Positions 32,038-41,061 of a DNA stretch of 64,000 nt are shown in pieces. A model generated the notes under the pieces. It had not been told where the DNA came from. It did no database searches and saw only the letters and a list, made by a program, of their open reading frames with translations. This DNA comes from Pseudolysobacter sp964466115 (lineage in GTDB: Bacteria; Pseudomonadota; Gammaproteobacteria; Xanthomonadales; Rhodanobacteraceae): contig CAYXMH010000002.1 in assembly GCA_964466115.1 (NCBI GenBank), positions 1 to 64,000 on the forward strand. The letters run 5' to 3'. A program made the translations under genes and the position numbers. The first letter of the stretch is position 1; every line of letters begins with the position of its first letter.

Positions 32038-34046
32038 ACCATGGTTGCCAGAGTGTCGATAATGGCACGCTCGAGAAATTCGCAATAGCGGTCAATGAAA
32101 TTACGACCCTCGGTAGCATACGTCAACCAAGGATTCATTAACGTATGTCGCAATAGAAACACGTGATCGGCTTCAATTTCCGGATCACGCACTTTCGCAA
32201 CAAAGGAGTCTGGGTCAATCTCCAACTTACGCGCAAGACGGCGAGCCGCAGAGGCAGAGAGATTCTTACGTAACAGCGAAGTGTGCGAACCGACAAATTC
32301 TTGGGTTTGCAACGGACGTGCAGGATCGATCGAAAAGCGTGCGAACAGCGCGCGGCAAAACCGGTTCATACGCGCTAGAGAATGGTTATTCGCTGGATTG
32401 ACCGTTATACAACATAGATTGGTATCAGGCTCAATCGGCATCACGATATTGCACGACATCGCTAGAGACAATGCCGAATCCTGTAACCGCTCGAACAAAT
32501 ATTCACTGGCATGCATGGTCTGCGCGCATACACGCCCAAAATGATCGGTATCCAATGGCAACACTTGATGAGTGACAAATACTGCTGCTGCTGCTGCACC
32601 GGCTTTGGAACCCTCCAATATATAGTCACCCAATTGGCCAATCCGTTCGGGCGAAAGCGCGAGATTGGCTTCATCGTAAAGGTACACCGGGCGTTGGCCC
32701 ACGAATTCGGTCATACGCCTGTCGCGCCCGACAAAAGCGCCCGCGCCAAATGGCAGATAGCCTAACTTGTGTGGATCCACGGTAATAGAATCGGCCTGAC
32801 TCAAGCTTACAAACGCCTGATACACCCGCGGCGATGGAAAATGGCAAAACTTACCGCGCAATTGTGCGCGTGGCACGGTACTGCCATCGGGACTACGAAA
32901 TAAAGTCGCTAAGTAACCGCCCCAGGCAGCATCAATATGGAGCGCAAACGCTTGGCCACGTAACGCCATGCGGCTGCGCAATGCGACCAGTTCATGCACC
33001 GGATCGATAGTGCCAAACTCAGTCGTTCCCAGCACGCCAATAACCGCCAGCACCGGTACTTGTTCGCGCCACGCGCGATCCAATAGATGTGCCACCGATT
33101 TGGCATTTAGCCGCATATGCGTATCGACATCGGCATACCACAGTTGCGCATCACCAAAGCCGAGCAACTGCATTGCTTTTGGCCACGAATAATGTGCCGT
33201 GCATGGACAAATCACCACCGGTGTAGCGAGGTGGTGGCGTATTAAGAATGCCCCCATGCCTAAGTGCTCCACGCATGCCGTTGCGATGCGCCGACGCAAT
33301 TCGCTGGCTTTAGCGCATCGCGCTAACACGGCTTCGACCGCATCGCGCAAATCGAAAATCTCGCTCGAACTTAGATTAATTAAACGCCATGGATCAAATG
33401 CGTCACCCAGCATGCGCAACGCTGGGATCGACATACATTCTTTTTCATAACGCAATACTTCTATCACTGCCAGGGGATAGCAACGAATGGCGCGCTGCAG
33501 CCATAAGGCCTCATAGTTGGCAACGGTACCACCAGAGGTAAGATGGCCATAAGCAGCCGGGCCTCGTGCCAAATCCGTGTTAAATCCACACATACGCGCC
33601 AGCTGCCGGCCCACTTCGATCTCGAGATCGACTGTTACTGGGGCGGCCTCAGCAGTCACATTGTTTGGGTTGTATAATACGGTGATAAGTTGTGCCAACA
33701 AACCGGGCAACAACAAATCCGAAGCCATGTGCCCAACGTAACGCGGCGAGAATATTGGAACGGATTTTTTAAGACGTGCGGACAATTGTCGCAACGCCTG
33801 TTCAGTCCGTGCGACAGCTGCAGCAAACTCCGGTTGATATTGCTCAAATGCGGTAATCGCCGGCGGATCTTCTGGGTGAAAATTGCGCCGCCAATGGATA
33901 TGGTCGCGCACAAAAGCAACGAGTGTGCGCTCCATCACTGCTTCGTTTTCACCCGCAGGGCCCAGAAATAGCGGCGCCAGATACATGTGATCGTCTTTAG
34001 TTGACAAGGCTTTTGCGGTCTTACGCGATAAAGTATCCATAGACAC
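32034..34046 (-). CDS. PLP-dependent amino-acid decarboxylase, bacterial tyrosine-decarboxylase-like
   Basis: About 670 residues; start GTG at 34046 or ATG at 34040, while homology to the TyrDC family begins near the Met at 33986. Motifs follow bacterial TyrDC closely: IHWRRNFHPEDPP, RYVGHMASDLLLPGLLA, LTSGGTVANYEALW, ITVDPHKLGYLPFGAGAFV (PLP lysine K427) and YILEGSKAGAAAAAVFVTHQVLPL. The usual length is ~620. Group II decarboxylases of this branch act on tyrosine, phenylalanine or other amino acids, giving amines and consuming protons. The substrate here cannot be read. Two Fnr boxes lie upstream, and the Cds1-like gene overlaps its end. Confidence 0.82.
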   Translation of the reverse strand: MSMDTLSRKTAKALSTKDDHMYLAPLFLGPAGENEAVMERTLVAFVRDHIHWRRNFHPEDPPAITAFEQYQPEFAAAVARTEQALRQLSARLKKSVPIFSPRYVGHMASDLLLPGLLAQLITVLYNPNNVTAEAAPVTVDLEIEVGRQLARMCGFNTDLARGPAAYGHLTSGGTVANYEALWLQRAIRCYPLAVIEVLRYEKECMSIPALRMLGDAFDPWRLINLSSSEIFDLRDAVEAVLARCAKASELRRRIATACVEHLGMGAFLIRHHLATPVVICPCTAHYSWPKAMQLLGFGDAQLWYADVDTHMRLNAKSVAHLLDRAWREQVPVLAVIGVLGTTEFGTIDPVHELVALRSRMALRGQAFALHIDAAWGGYLATLFRSPDGSTVPRAQLRGKFCHFPSPRVYQAFVSLSQADSITVDPHKLGYLPFGAGAFVGRDRRMTEFVGQRPVYLYDEANLALSPERIGQLGDYILEGSKAGAAAAAVFVTHQVLPLDTDHFGRVCAQTMHASEYLFERLQDSALSLAMSCNIVMPIEPDTNLCCITVNPANNHSLARMNRFCRALFARFSIDPARPLQTQEFVGSHTSLLRKNLSASAARRLARKLEIDPDSFVAKVRDPEIEADHVFLLRHTLMNPWLTYATEGRNFIDRYCEFLERAIIDTLATMV

Positions 34047-34076
34047 ATACTTTGCCTATATCGTGCGTCAGTCACC

Positions 34077-34090
34077 TTGACGACGATCAA
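34077..34090 (-). promoter_or_regulatory. Fnr box, proximal, decarboxylase promoter
   Basis: Plus strand TTGACGACGATCAA; minus strand TTGATCGTCGTCAA. It matches the Fnr consensus TTGAT-N4-ATCAA in 9 of 10 positions. Its centre is about 37 bp upstream of the GTG start and 43 bp upstream of the ATG at 34040, close to a class II Fnr position if transcription begins near the start codon. A weak -10 TATAGG lies at 34055-34060. Confidence 0.7.
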
Positions 34091-34120
34091 GTACTCGGTA
34101 ATCGCCTTATTCCCGCATGC

Positions 34121-34134
34121 TTGATACAAATCAA
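34121..34134 (-). promoter_or_regulatory. Fnr box, distal, decarboxylase promoter (perfect consensus)
   Basis: TTGATACAAATCAA on the plus strand, TTGATTTGTATCAA on the minus strand: a perfect match to TTGAT-N4-ATCAA. It lies 44 bp upstream (centre to centre) of the proximal box, between the fabB stop and the decarboxylase gene. It is also flanked by GCATGC repeats that could fold as a fabB terminator. Confidence 0.75.
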
Positions 34135-34155
34135 AGCAGCATGCTAGCTATCACA

Positions 34156-35370
34156 TCAACTTTCAAAACGTCGAAACACCAAACTGGCATTTGCACCACC
34201 AAAGCCAAAACTGTTCGACATGATGGCATTAAGTTGTGTGGGGCGCGTAACACGAATGAGGGCAAGCCCTTCCGCAGCCGGATCGACTTGTTCTACATTC
34301 ACTGAACCCGCAATAAAATTATTATTAAGCATCAATAGACTGTAGATCGCTTCATGAACCCCGGCGGCCCCCAGCGCATGGCCAGATAAGGATTTGGTTG
34401 ATGAAAATGCTGGCACATGGTTACCAAATACTTCACGCATAGCGTTAAGTTCAATCACATCGCCAACTGGTGTTGAAGTGCCATGCGTGTTGAGATAGTC
34501 GATTGGCATATTGACCGTATTCAAAGCCATGCGCATACAACGCACAGCACCTTCTCCGGAAGGTACGACCATTTCCTGTCCATCTGAGGTAACGCCATAA
34601 CCGACCAATTCGGCGTAAATAGTTGCGCCGCGGCAACGTGCATGTTCCAGTTCCTCCAACACCAGCATGCCGCCACCCCCAGCGATAACAAAGCCATCCC
34701 GCTCAGTATCGAAGGCACGCGCAGCAACCGTTGGCGTAGCGTTGTAGCGTGACGATAAGGCACCCATCGCATCAAACTGCATACTCAAGCCCCAATGCAA
34801 TTCTTCACCACCACCGGCAAAAACAATATCTTGTTTGCCCCATTGTATTTGTTCCATTCCTGCGCCAATACAATGCGCCGAGGTGGCACACGCCGAGGTC
34901 ATCGAATAATTGAGCCCACGAATAGCAAACGGTGTGGCCAGACACGCGGAGACCGTGGAGCACATGGTGCGTGTGACCATATACGGGCCAATCCGGCGCA
35001 CGCCTTTACTGCGTAGCAGATCCGCTGCTTCGATTTGATTGCGACAGGAGCTGCCACCCGAACCCGCAATAAGACCGGTGCGCGGATTCGATACCTGCTG
35101 TGGTGTAAGGCCCGCGTCAGCGATGGCGTCAGCCATCGAAACATAAGCATAAGCGGCAGCATCACCCATGAAGCGGCGGTGTTTGCGATCGATACACCCA
35201 TCAAGATCTATTCGTGGCGCGCCAGCGACTTGACTACGAAAGCCAAGCTCGGCGTACTCCGGCATTGCACCTATACCCGATCGACCCTCAAATAACGCGC
35301 TTGATACAGTGCTTTTATCATTGCCTAGGCAAGACACAATGCCCATTCCAACCACAACCACACGTTTCAT
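34156..35370 (-). CDS. fabB: 3-oxoacyl-ACP synthase I FabB
   Basis: 404 residues from the ATG at 35370 (MKRVVVVGMGIVSCLGN); a longer frame adds a non-homologous leader. The nucleophile Cys is in SMTSACATSAHCIG, the two His in NTHGTSTPVGD and LSGHALGAAGVHEAIYSLLM, and SNSFGFGGANASLVFR closes the chain. It follows E. coli FabB in every motif. It elongates acyl-ACPs, and with FabA is required for unsaturated fatty acids. It starts 7 bp after fabA. Confidence 0.97.
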   Translation of the reverse strand: MKRVVVVGMGIVSCLGNDKSTVSSALFEGRSGIGAMPEYAELGFRSQVAGAPRIDLDGCIDRKHRRFMGDAAAYAYVSMADAIADAGLTPQQVSNPRTGLIAGSGGSSCRNQIEAADLLRSKGVRRIGPYMVTRTMCSTVSACLATPFAIRGLNYSMTSACATSAHCIGAGMEQIQWGKQDIVFAGGGEELHWGLSMQFDAMGALSSRYNATPTVAARAFDTERDGFVIAGGGGMLVLEELEHARCRGATIYAELVGYGVTSDGQEMVVPSGEGAVRCMRMALNTVNMPIDYLNTHGTSTPVGDVIELNAMREVFGNHVPAFSSTKSLSGHALGAAGVHEAIYSLLMLNNNFIAGSVNVEQVDPAAEGLALIRVTRPTQLNAIMSNSFGFGGANASLVFRRFES

Positions 35371-35377
35371 CGGATGC

Positions 35378-35890
35378 TCAAAAATTATCGGTGGAAGTAA
35401 AAAGACCAACACGCAGACTGTCTGCCGTATAAATCTCGCGCCCATCCACACGCATTTGCGCATCGGCAATGACCATAATGAGTTTACGGTCGATCACTCG
35501 TTTGATATGAATTTCATAGCTAACAAGTTTAGCTGTTGGCAATACTTGCCCTACGAATTTCACTTCATTAACGCCAAGTGCACGCCCCCGTCCAGGATAA
35601 CCTTTCCAGCACAAAAAAAATCCAACCAATTGCCACATTGCATCAAGCCCTAAACAACCCGGCATCACTGGATCACCTGCAAAATGACAAGCAAAAAACC
35701 ATAAATCAGGGTGGATATCGAGCTCCGCCAAAATTTGGCCCTTGCCGTAACGGCCACCATTCGCATCAATATGAGTAATTCGATCGAGCATCAACATATT
35801 CGGAAGCGGCAACCGTCCGTTACCCGGACCAAATATTTCACCGTGACCGCAGTCGAGCAATTGCTCGCGGGTATATGAATTAAACGTCAT
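35378..35890 (-). CDS. fabA: 3-hydroxydecanoyl-ACP dehydratase/isomerase FabA
   Basis: 170 residues. The hot-dog fold has its catalytic His in FFACHFAGDPVMPGCLGLDAM and Asp of the same GDPVMPG/LGLDAMWQLVG block. It introduces the cis double bond at the C10 stage and isomerises it for FabB. It is the first gene of a leftward fabA-fabB unit; the region to hemN contains Fnr boxes, one of which (35984-35997) could also serve fabA. Confidence 0.97.
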   Translation of the reverse strand: MTFNSYTREQLLDCGHGEIFGPGNGRLPLPNMLMLDRITHIDANGGRYGKGQILAELDIHPDLWFFACHFAGDPVMPGCLGLDAMWQLVGFFLCWKGYPGRGRALGVNEVKFVGQVLPTAKLVSYEIHIKRVIDRKLIMVIADAQMRVDGREIYTADSLRVGLFTSTDNF

Positions 35891-35983
35891 TAAAATCTCA
35901 TCAGAAAAGTGGTGGGATTATAAGTTACATTAAGACTGTTCCGTATCCGCCGGTGATCTTCGCATTAAGAACGTTTATCCGCC

Positions 35984-35997
35984 TTGATCTGCGTCAA
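35984..35997 (+). promoter_or_regulatory. Fnr box, distal, hemN promoter (shared with fabA?)
   Basis: TTGATCTGCGTCAA matches TTGAT-N4-ATCAA with one mismatch (GTCAA). It lies 37 bp (centre to centre) upstream of the proximal hemN box, and on the other strand about 100 bp before fabA. It could be a class I site for hemN, or act on both genes. Confidence 0.6.
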
Positions 35998-36020
35998 GCA
36001 CACGCCTTCAAGCAATTTGC

Positions 36021-36034
36021 TTGACACGGATCAA
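36021..36034 (+). promoter_or_regulatory. Fnr box, proximal, hemN promoter
   Basis: TTGACACGGATCAA matches the Fnr consensus with one mismatch. A -10-like TAAAGT lies at 36057-36062, the exact spacing for a class II promoter with the site centred at -41.5. Transcription would begin near 36069, just before the ATG at 36087. Confidence 0.7.
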
Positions 36035-36086
36035 GATACGTTGCTTTGAGTTATCTTAAAGTGGTGCACACATTTTGGGGTGGCAC

Positions 36087-37481
36087 ATGCGAACTATGAC
36101 CACATTCGACGCTGATTTACTTCGTCGTTACGATATAAACGGACCACGTTATACCTCCTACCCTACCGCACCGCACTTTCATACTCGATTCGGCGAGGTT
36201 GAATATCGTAAACAAGTACGTCTTAGCAATGAAGATCCGATTCCAAAGCAATTATCTCTTTATATACACAGTCCTTTTTGCGCTAGCCCGTGTTTCTACT
36301 GCGGCTGCACACGCATAATCACTCGTGACCGTGCTAAAGCCGAAAGTTATCTGTTCCGTCTCTATCGAGAAATTGAGTTAACGGCCACTCAATTTGATCG
36401 CGACCGCAGCGTTGTGCAACTCCACTTCGGCGGTGGCACTCCAAATTTCTTTGACGCGAGTCAGTTGCGCGAATTGATGGAATCACTTGATCAGCACTTC
36501 CACTTAAGCCGCAGTGAGGACCGCGAGTTCGGCATTGAAATCGACCCCCGCTACGCCAATGCGGATTATGTACACATGCTGGCCGACTCCGGTTTCAATC
36601 GGATCAGCATAGGAATCCAGGATTTCGATCCGGCAGTGCAACTGGCCGTGAATCGCATACAAAGCATTGAACAGACCCGCGTCATCATCGATGCGGCACG
36701 CCAGTATGGCTTTCGCTCAATTAACGTGGATCTTATCTACGGCTTACCCAACCAGAGTCTTGCCGGGTTCATGCAGACACTGCGACAAGTGATCGCGCTG
36801 CAGCCTGATCGTATCGCCGCTTATAGCTATGCGCACCTTCCTGAGCTTTTCAAAGCGCAGCGGCAGATTTATTCAGCCGATTTACCCGATGCTGCGAGCA
36901 AGCTTGCTTTGCTTGGCCAAACCATTGAAACGTTGACGGCTGTGGGTTACTGCTATATTGGTATGGACCATTTCGCTTTGCCCGGCGATGAGTTGGTGCA
37001 AGCGCAACAAGGGGGAACTTTGCAGCGCAATTTTCAGGGTTATTCTACGCATGCCGAATGCGATCTGGTTGGGCTTGGCATGAGTGCGATCAGCCAAATT
37101 GGCAACAGCTATAGTCAGAACGCAAAAGACCTAATTGGCTACTATGCAGCCATTGATGCCGGCCGCCTGCCGGTGGTTCGCGGCTTGTTGCTTGATGAAG
37201 ACGATTTGATTCGCCGTAGCTTAATCAACCAATTGATGTGTCACGGCGTTATCGATATACCAGCATTTTCGGCCCACTACCGAATGGATTTCTCGCTTTA
37301 TTTCGCACCAGAGCTGGAACGCATTGGAGCATTAGCCAGCGATGGGCTAATCGATACCACGCCAGAACGGATTAGCGTTACTTCACGCGGCCGTCTATTA
37401 TTACGTACCATTGCTATGGCGTTTGACGCTTATCTGGTCAAACAAAATGAAAAAGTGACGCCTTTCTCGCGCACCGTATAG
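36087..37481 (+). CDS. hemN: Oxygen-independent coproporphyrinogen III dehydrogenase HemN
   Basis: 464 residues from the ATG at 36087, preceded by GGGGTGG. Radical-SAM cluster C65-x3-C69-x2-C72 in SPFCASPCFYCGC, with the Gly-rich LHFGGGTPNFF and the family motif RISIGIQDFDPAVQLAVNR. The N-terminal RYDINGPRYTSYPTAPHF is specific for true HemN, not the HemW relatives. It makes protoporphyrinogen IX without O2, so haem synthesis can continue in anoxia. fnr follows after 36 bp. Confidence 0.97.
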   Translation: MRTMTTFDADLLRRYDINGPRYTSYPTAPHFHTRFGEVEYRKQVRLSNEDPIPKQLSLYIHSPFCASPCFYCGCTRIITRDRAKAESYLFRLYREIELTATQFDRDRSVVQLHFGGGTPNFFDASQLRELMESLDQHFHLSRSEDREFGIEIDPRYANADYVHMLADSGFNRISIGIQDFDPAVQLAVNRIQSIEQTRVIIDAARQYGFRSINVDLIYGLPNQSLAGFMQTLRQVIALQPDRIAAYSYAHLPELFKAQRQIYSADLPDAASKLALLGQTIETLTAVGYCYIGMDHFALPGDELVQAQQGGTLQRNFQGYSTHAECDLVGLGMSAISQIGNSYSQNAKDLIGYYAAIDAGRLPVVRGLLLDEDDLIRRSLINQLMCHGVIDIPAFSAHYRMDFSLYFAPELERIGALASDGLIDTTPERISVTSRGRLLLRTIAMAFDAYLVKQNEKVTPFSRTV

Positions 37482-37517
37482 ACTATGGAGCTAGGCATTT
37501 AACACGGAATTTTCGAC

Positions 37518-38282
37518 ATGATCGACCGTCGGCGCGTGGGCAAGCTTGCGCCAGCCCTCAATCCCATCGCGGATGATGGCGATGCACTGCATTTTTGCAG
37601 TACCTGTGCTTTCGGTTCGGTGTGCATGACTCACGGCTATGACAAAGCGGCCTTGATTGAACTGCATTGCCTGGTCGAGCATATCGGCCCTCTTCGCGCC
37701 GGCGACCATGTATTTCGCACCAACGATGCGTTTAGCGCAATTTATGCGGTACGCGCCGGCACTGTAAAAACCTACCTGGTAGACGATACTGGGCGAGAGC
37801 AAGTCTTAGGTTTCTATTTACCAGGTGAAATGATTGGCCTGAATGCGATCTACCCAGCACGATATCCCTGCAATGCGATAGCTCTCGATACCGTGACATT
37901 GTGCCACTTTTCCTTCCCGGCAATGATGACGCTAGCAACGCGAATGCCCAGTTTGCAGCAGCAGCTATTCCGTTTAATCAGCAAAGACATTGGCGTCGCC
38001 TCGTTGTTAGCGGGGGACTATGCTGCTGATGAACGCCTTGCAGCATTCCTGGTCAGTTTTGCGCAACGTTTTGCCGCACGCGGTTTTTCAGCAACTCGTT
38101 TCCGCTTAAGTATGCCGCGCGCAGACATTGCAAATTATCTGCGCCTGGCTGCGGAGACAATAAGCCGTGTGCTGCGCCGTTTCCAAAATACCGGTTTGAT
38201 TCATGTCGATGGTCGTGAAATGGAAATACTGGACCCATCTCGTCTGCAGCATCTCGCACGCTGTGTATTAAACAACTCATAA
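37518..38282 (+). CDS. fnr: Fnr, oxygen-sensing CRP-family regulator
   Basis: 254 residues. The [4Fe-4S] cysteines are C27-x2-C30-x5-C36 (FCSTCAFGSVCM) and C118 (ARYPCNAIA), equal in spacing to E. coli Fnr C20, C23, C29 and C122. The cNMP-fold domain and the dimer helix follow, then the HTH ADIANYLRLAAETISRVLRRF with the E-x2-SR that reads TTGAT. Apo-form in air, active dimer under anoxia. It is 36 bp after hemN, so it is probably under the same Fnr boxes and autoregulated. Confidence 0.96.
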   Translation: MIDRRRVGKLAPALNPIADDGDALHFCSTCAFGSVCMTHGYDKAALIELHCLVEHIGPLRAGDHVFRTNDAFSAIYAVRAGTVKTYLVDDTGREQVLGFYLPGEMIGLNAIYPARYPCNAIALDTVTLCHFSFPAMMTLATRMPSLQQQLFRLISKDIGVASLLAGDYAADERLAAFLVSFAQRFAARGFSATRFRLSMPRADIANYLRLAAETISRVLRRFQNTGLIHVDGREMEILDPSRLQHLARCVLNNS

Positions 38283-38309
38283 AATGCGAAAACTTTAAGT
38301 TCTTTTTAG

Positions 38310-38323
38310 TTGATCTAGATCAG
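38310..38323 (+). promoter_or_regulatory. Fnr box, nnrS promoter
   Basis: TTGATCTAGATCAG matches the Fnr consensus with one mismatch at the end. A good -10, GATAAT, lies at 38346-38351, exactly where a class II promoter centred at -41.5 requires it; the predicted start is about 38358, 32 bp before the ATG. Confidence 0.75.
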
Positions 38324-38389
38324 CATGCGGTTGCGCAGCTACGCCGATAATCGACGGAGCATTGCCCCAAAGTTACTTTATTCGTGCCC

Positions 38390-39655
38390 ATGAAAACTCC
38401 TACTCGCGTAGTGATGCCGCCGGCATTGTCTTGGCAAGAATCCATTGCAGAGCTACCACGTTTGCTCGCCGCAGCACCACACCGCTTATTGTTTTTCGCT
38501 GGAGCTAGCGCGATTCTGGTATCGATGAGTTGGTGGGCACTAGTGCTGGCATCGGCCCGCTTCGGCTGGAATTTCCTCGTTCAACTGCCAGCAATCCCAC
38601 CCGGGTGGGCGCATGCCGCACTGATGCAATACGGAACGCTATCTATGTTTGTCTTTGGATTTCTACTCACCGTGTTTCCGCGCTGGATGGGCCAGCCAGC
38701 GCTGCCACAACGTCGCTACATTCCCGTTGGAGCTGGTATTTTTGGTGGTTACATCCTCGCGCATATTGGTTTGCTTAGCACACGCCACGTATTTATCGCA
38801 GGTATTGCACTCATGCTAACCGGATGGTTGGCGGCGCTCGTGTCACTCGGCGGTTTATTGTGGCGCAACGGCGGCAAAGATCGGCACGCACTATCCTGCT
38901 TTATTGCATTGAGCTTAGGAGCCTCAGGTTTGGCAGCATTTTTTGCATGGTTGATGGGTGCTTCCTGGCTATACGCGTTCGTTGCCATCCGGCTGGGAAC
39001 ATTCGGTTTGCTTTTGCCTATTTATTTTAGTGTTTGCCACCGCATGGTGCCCTTCTTCTCCGCCAATGTAATCAAGAACTACTGCGTTGTGAAACCGAAC
39101 TGGAGTTTGCCAGTGTTGTGGGTTTTGTTATTAATGCGCCTGGCTATCGAATGGGCGCATCGCTATGACTGGCTGTGGATCGTCGATGTGCCGTTAATGC
39201 TATTTTTCGCTTGGCATTGGCTGGCATGGCAGCCTTGGAAAGCACGCTCAGTGCGGCTGCTATGGGCATTGCATGTTGCCCTTGCTTGGCTGCCGATCGC
39301 ATTTGCATTGTTTTCACTGCAAAGTTTGTGGCAATACTTCGGTGGGGCATTCATTCTTGGACGCGTGCCAGTGCATGCGCTGACGGTGGGTTTCTTTGGT
39401 TCAATGCTGGTCGCTATGGTGACTCGTGTCACTCAGGGGCACTCTGGTCGGCCACTGGAAATGGGTGCCCTGGCCTGGGTGTGCTTTCTCGCCTTACAAG
39501 TGGTAGCGGTACTACGTATACTCTCCGAACTATTACCCGACCAACCTTTCTGGCTAACAATCAGTGCATTTGCATGGGTGGTTGCTTTTTTGCCTTGGGT
39601 GTTGCGTTCAGCATGGATTTATTGCACTCCGCGCGTCGATGGAAACTCCGGTTGA
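38390..39655 (+). CDS. nnrS: NnrS family membrane protein
   Basis: 421 residues from the ATG at 38390, with ~12 membrane helices. Conserved family features: PHRLLFFAGA near the start, HALMQYGTLSMFVFGFLLTVFPRW-like region (with HA at the helix start), PIYFSVCHRMVPFFSANV, and MVTRVTQGHSGRPL near the C-terminus. NnrS is a haem- and copper-binding inner-membrane protein that protects cells during nitric-oxide stress and denitrification, and is under Fnr/Nnr-type control elsewhere. Here an Fnr box and -10 lie upstream. Confidence 0.92.
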   Translation: MKTPTRVVMPPALSWQESIAELPRLLAAAPHRLLFFAGASAILVSMSWWALVLASARFGWNFLVQLPAIPPGWAHAALMQYGTLSMFVFGFLLTVFPRWMGQPALPQRRYIPVGAGIFGGYILAHIGLLSTRHVFIAGIALMLTGWLAALVSLGGLLWRNGGKDRHALSCFIALSLGASGLAAFFAWLMGASWLYAFVAIRLGTFGLLLPIYFSVCHRMVPFFSANVIKNYCVVKPNWSLPVLWVLLLMRLAIEWAHRYDWLWIVDVPLMLFFAWHWLAWQPWKARSVRLLWALHVALAWLPIAFALFSLQSLWQYFGGAFILGRVPVHALTVGFFGSMLVAMVTRVTQGHSGRPLEMGALAWVCFLALQVVAVLRILSELLPDQPFWLTISAFAWVVAFLPWVLRSAWIYCTPRVDGNSG

Positions 39656-39658
39656 AAT

Positions 39659-40054
39659 GTGATCGATTTTTACCCATACATTAAATTCGTTCATATCACT
39701 TGCGTGCTCTTAAGCGGTTCGTTATTCAGTTTACGCGGTCTGTTGATGCTAAGAGGATCATACTTTAGCAATCATATCATCTTACGTTACTTGTCTTATG
39801 CTATAGATACCGTATTGCTGGTGGCGGCCTTGATGTTGTCAGTTATATTGAACCAATATCCATTTATACAAAATTGGTTGACGGTAAAAGTGTTGTTGCT
39901 CTTAGTTTATATCGTGCTTGGTTCATTGGCGCTAAAGCGTAGCCGTACTAGGCATGGCCGTGCGTTTGCGTTTGTCTGCGCACTGATAGTTTACGGCTTT
40001 ATTATCAGTATTGCCGTCATGCACCATCCCTTCGGTGTGTTTGCTGGCTTTTGA
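39659..40054 (+). CDS. SirB2-family membrane protein
   Basis: 131 residues, four predicted membrane helices. YPYIKFVHITCVLLSGSLFSLRGLLMLRGS is the family's first helix with the conserved His and Ser/Arg; the end IAVMHHPFGVF is also typical. Function unknown despite the old name (invasion gene expression regulator). It begins at a GTG three bases after the nnrS stop, so it is translationally linked to nnrS. Confidence 0.85.
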   Translation: MIDFYPYIKFVHITCVLLSGSLFSLRGLLMLRGSYFSNHIILRYLSYAIDTVLLVAALMLSVILNQYPFIQNWLTVKVLLLLVYIVLGSLALKRSRTRHGRAFAFVCALIVYGFIISIAVMHHPFGVFAGF

Positions 40055-40106
40055 ATTGAGAATCCTTGCTCTCTTTGGCCTAATCTATGTAGCCTTATGC
40101 TCTGAC

Positions 40107-40961
40107 TTAATCAAAAAACGTCTCCGCCGCTTCTAAAGTATTTTCCATTAAGGTTGCGACGGTCATTGGCCCTACCCCACCCGGTACTGGAGTAATCCAT
40201 GAAGCGCGCTCGGCCGCTGCCGGAAATTCAACATCCCCAACCAAGCGCCCATCATCAAGCCGGTTCATGCCAACATCGATCACGACCGCCTGTGGTTTTA
40301 ACCATTCGCCTTTTATCAACTGAGGGCGCCCAACCGCAACCACCACAATATCGCCTTGACTGACATGAGCACCAAGGTCTTTTGTGAACTTATGGCAACA
40401 CGTGGTAGTACAACCGGCCAATAACAATTCCAATGCCATCGGCCGCCCAACGTGATTGGATACACCAACCACCACCGCATGTTGGCCACGCACCGGTCGA
40501 TCGGTATTGGCTAACAGCGTCATCACGCCCTTGGGTGTGCAGGGGCGTAATCCACGCTGGCGTAATGCCAAACGTCCGACGTTCTCGGGATGAAAGCCAT
40601 CGACGTCTTTGCGCGGGTCGATGCGATTGATCAGCGCTGTTGAATTCATATGCACTGGCAACGGCAATTGCACCAAAATGCCGTGAATGGCTTGATCATG
40701 ATTGAGCCGGTCGATCAAGTTGCTAAGTTCAGATTCGCTGGTTGTCGAAGGTAAGTCAAAATCACGCGACAAATAACCGACGTGCTGGCAGGCGCGACGC
40801 TTATTGCGCACATACACATTCGATGCGGGATCATCGCCAACCAACACCACCGCCAAACCGGGTCGTGATTTCCCTTCCGCAATGCGCGCGACAACGCGAA
40901 GTTGCAGTCGTTCCAACAACTCATCGGCGATGCGTTTGCCATCCAGAATTTTTGCGGTCAT
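40107..40961 (-). CDS. folD: Bifunctional methylene-THF dehydrogenase/cyclohydrolase FolD
   Basis: 284 residues from the ATG at 40961 (MTAKILDGKRIADELL). The THF site has VGDDPASNVYVRNKRRAC with the catalytic Lys and Tyr, GILVQLPLP, and the NADP region VVVGVSNHVGRPMALELL followed by TPVPGGVGPMTVATLMENT. It supplies 10-formyl-THF and NADPH. Note the SNHVGRP where SNIVGRP is usual. It diverges from the DUF1244 gene. Confidence 0.96.
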   Translation of the reverse strand: MTAKILDGKRIADELLERLQLRVVARIAEGKSRPGLAVVLVGDDPASNVYVRNKRRACQHVGYLSRDFDLPSTTSESELSNLIDRLNHDQAIHGILVQLPLPVHMNSTALINRIDPRKDVDGFHPENVGRLALRQRGLRPCTPKGVMTLLANTDRPVRGQHAVVVGVSNHVGRPMALELLLAGCTTTCCHKFTKDLGAHVSQGDIVVVAVGRPQLIKGEWLKPQAVVIDVGMNRLDDGRLVGDVEFPAAAERASWITPVPGGVGPMTVATLMENTLEAAETFFD

Positions 40962-41061
40962 AGGCAATGGAGAATCCAAACCGCTGATTATCCACGCTCG
41001 TACGGCTGACCTCAAATGCACATTGCGCTAGGATAGGCTCATCGGCCATTGGAGATGCGTA

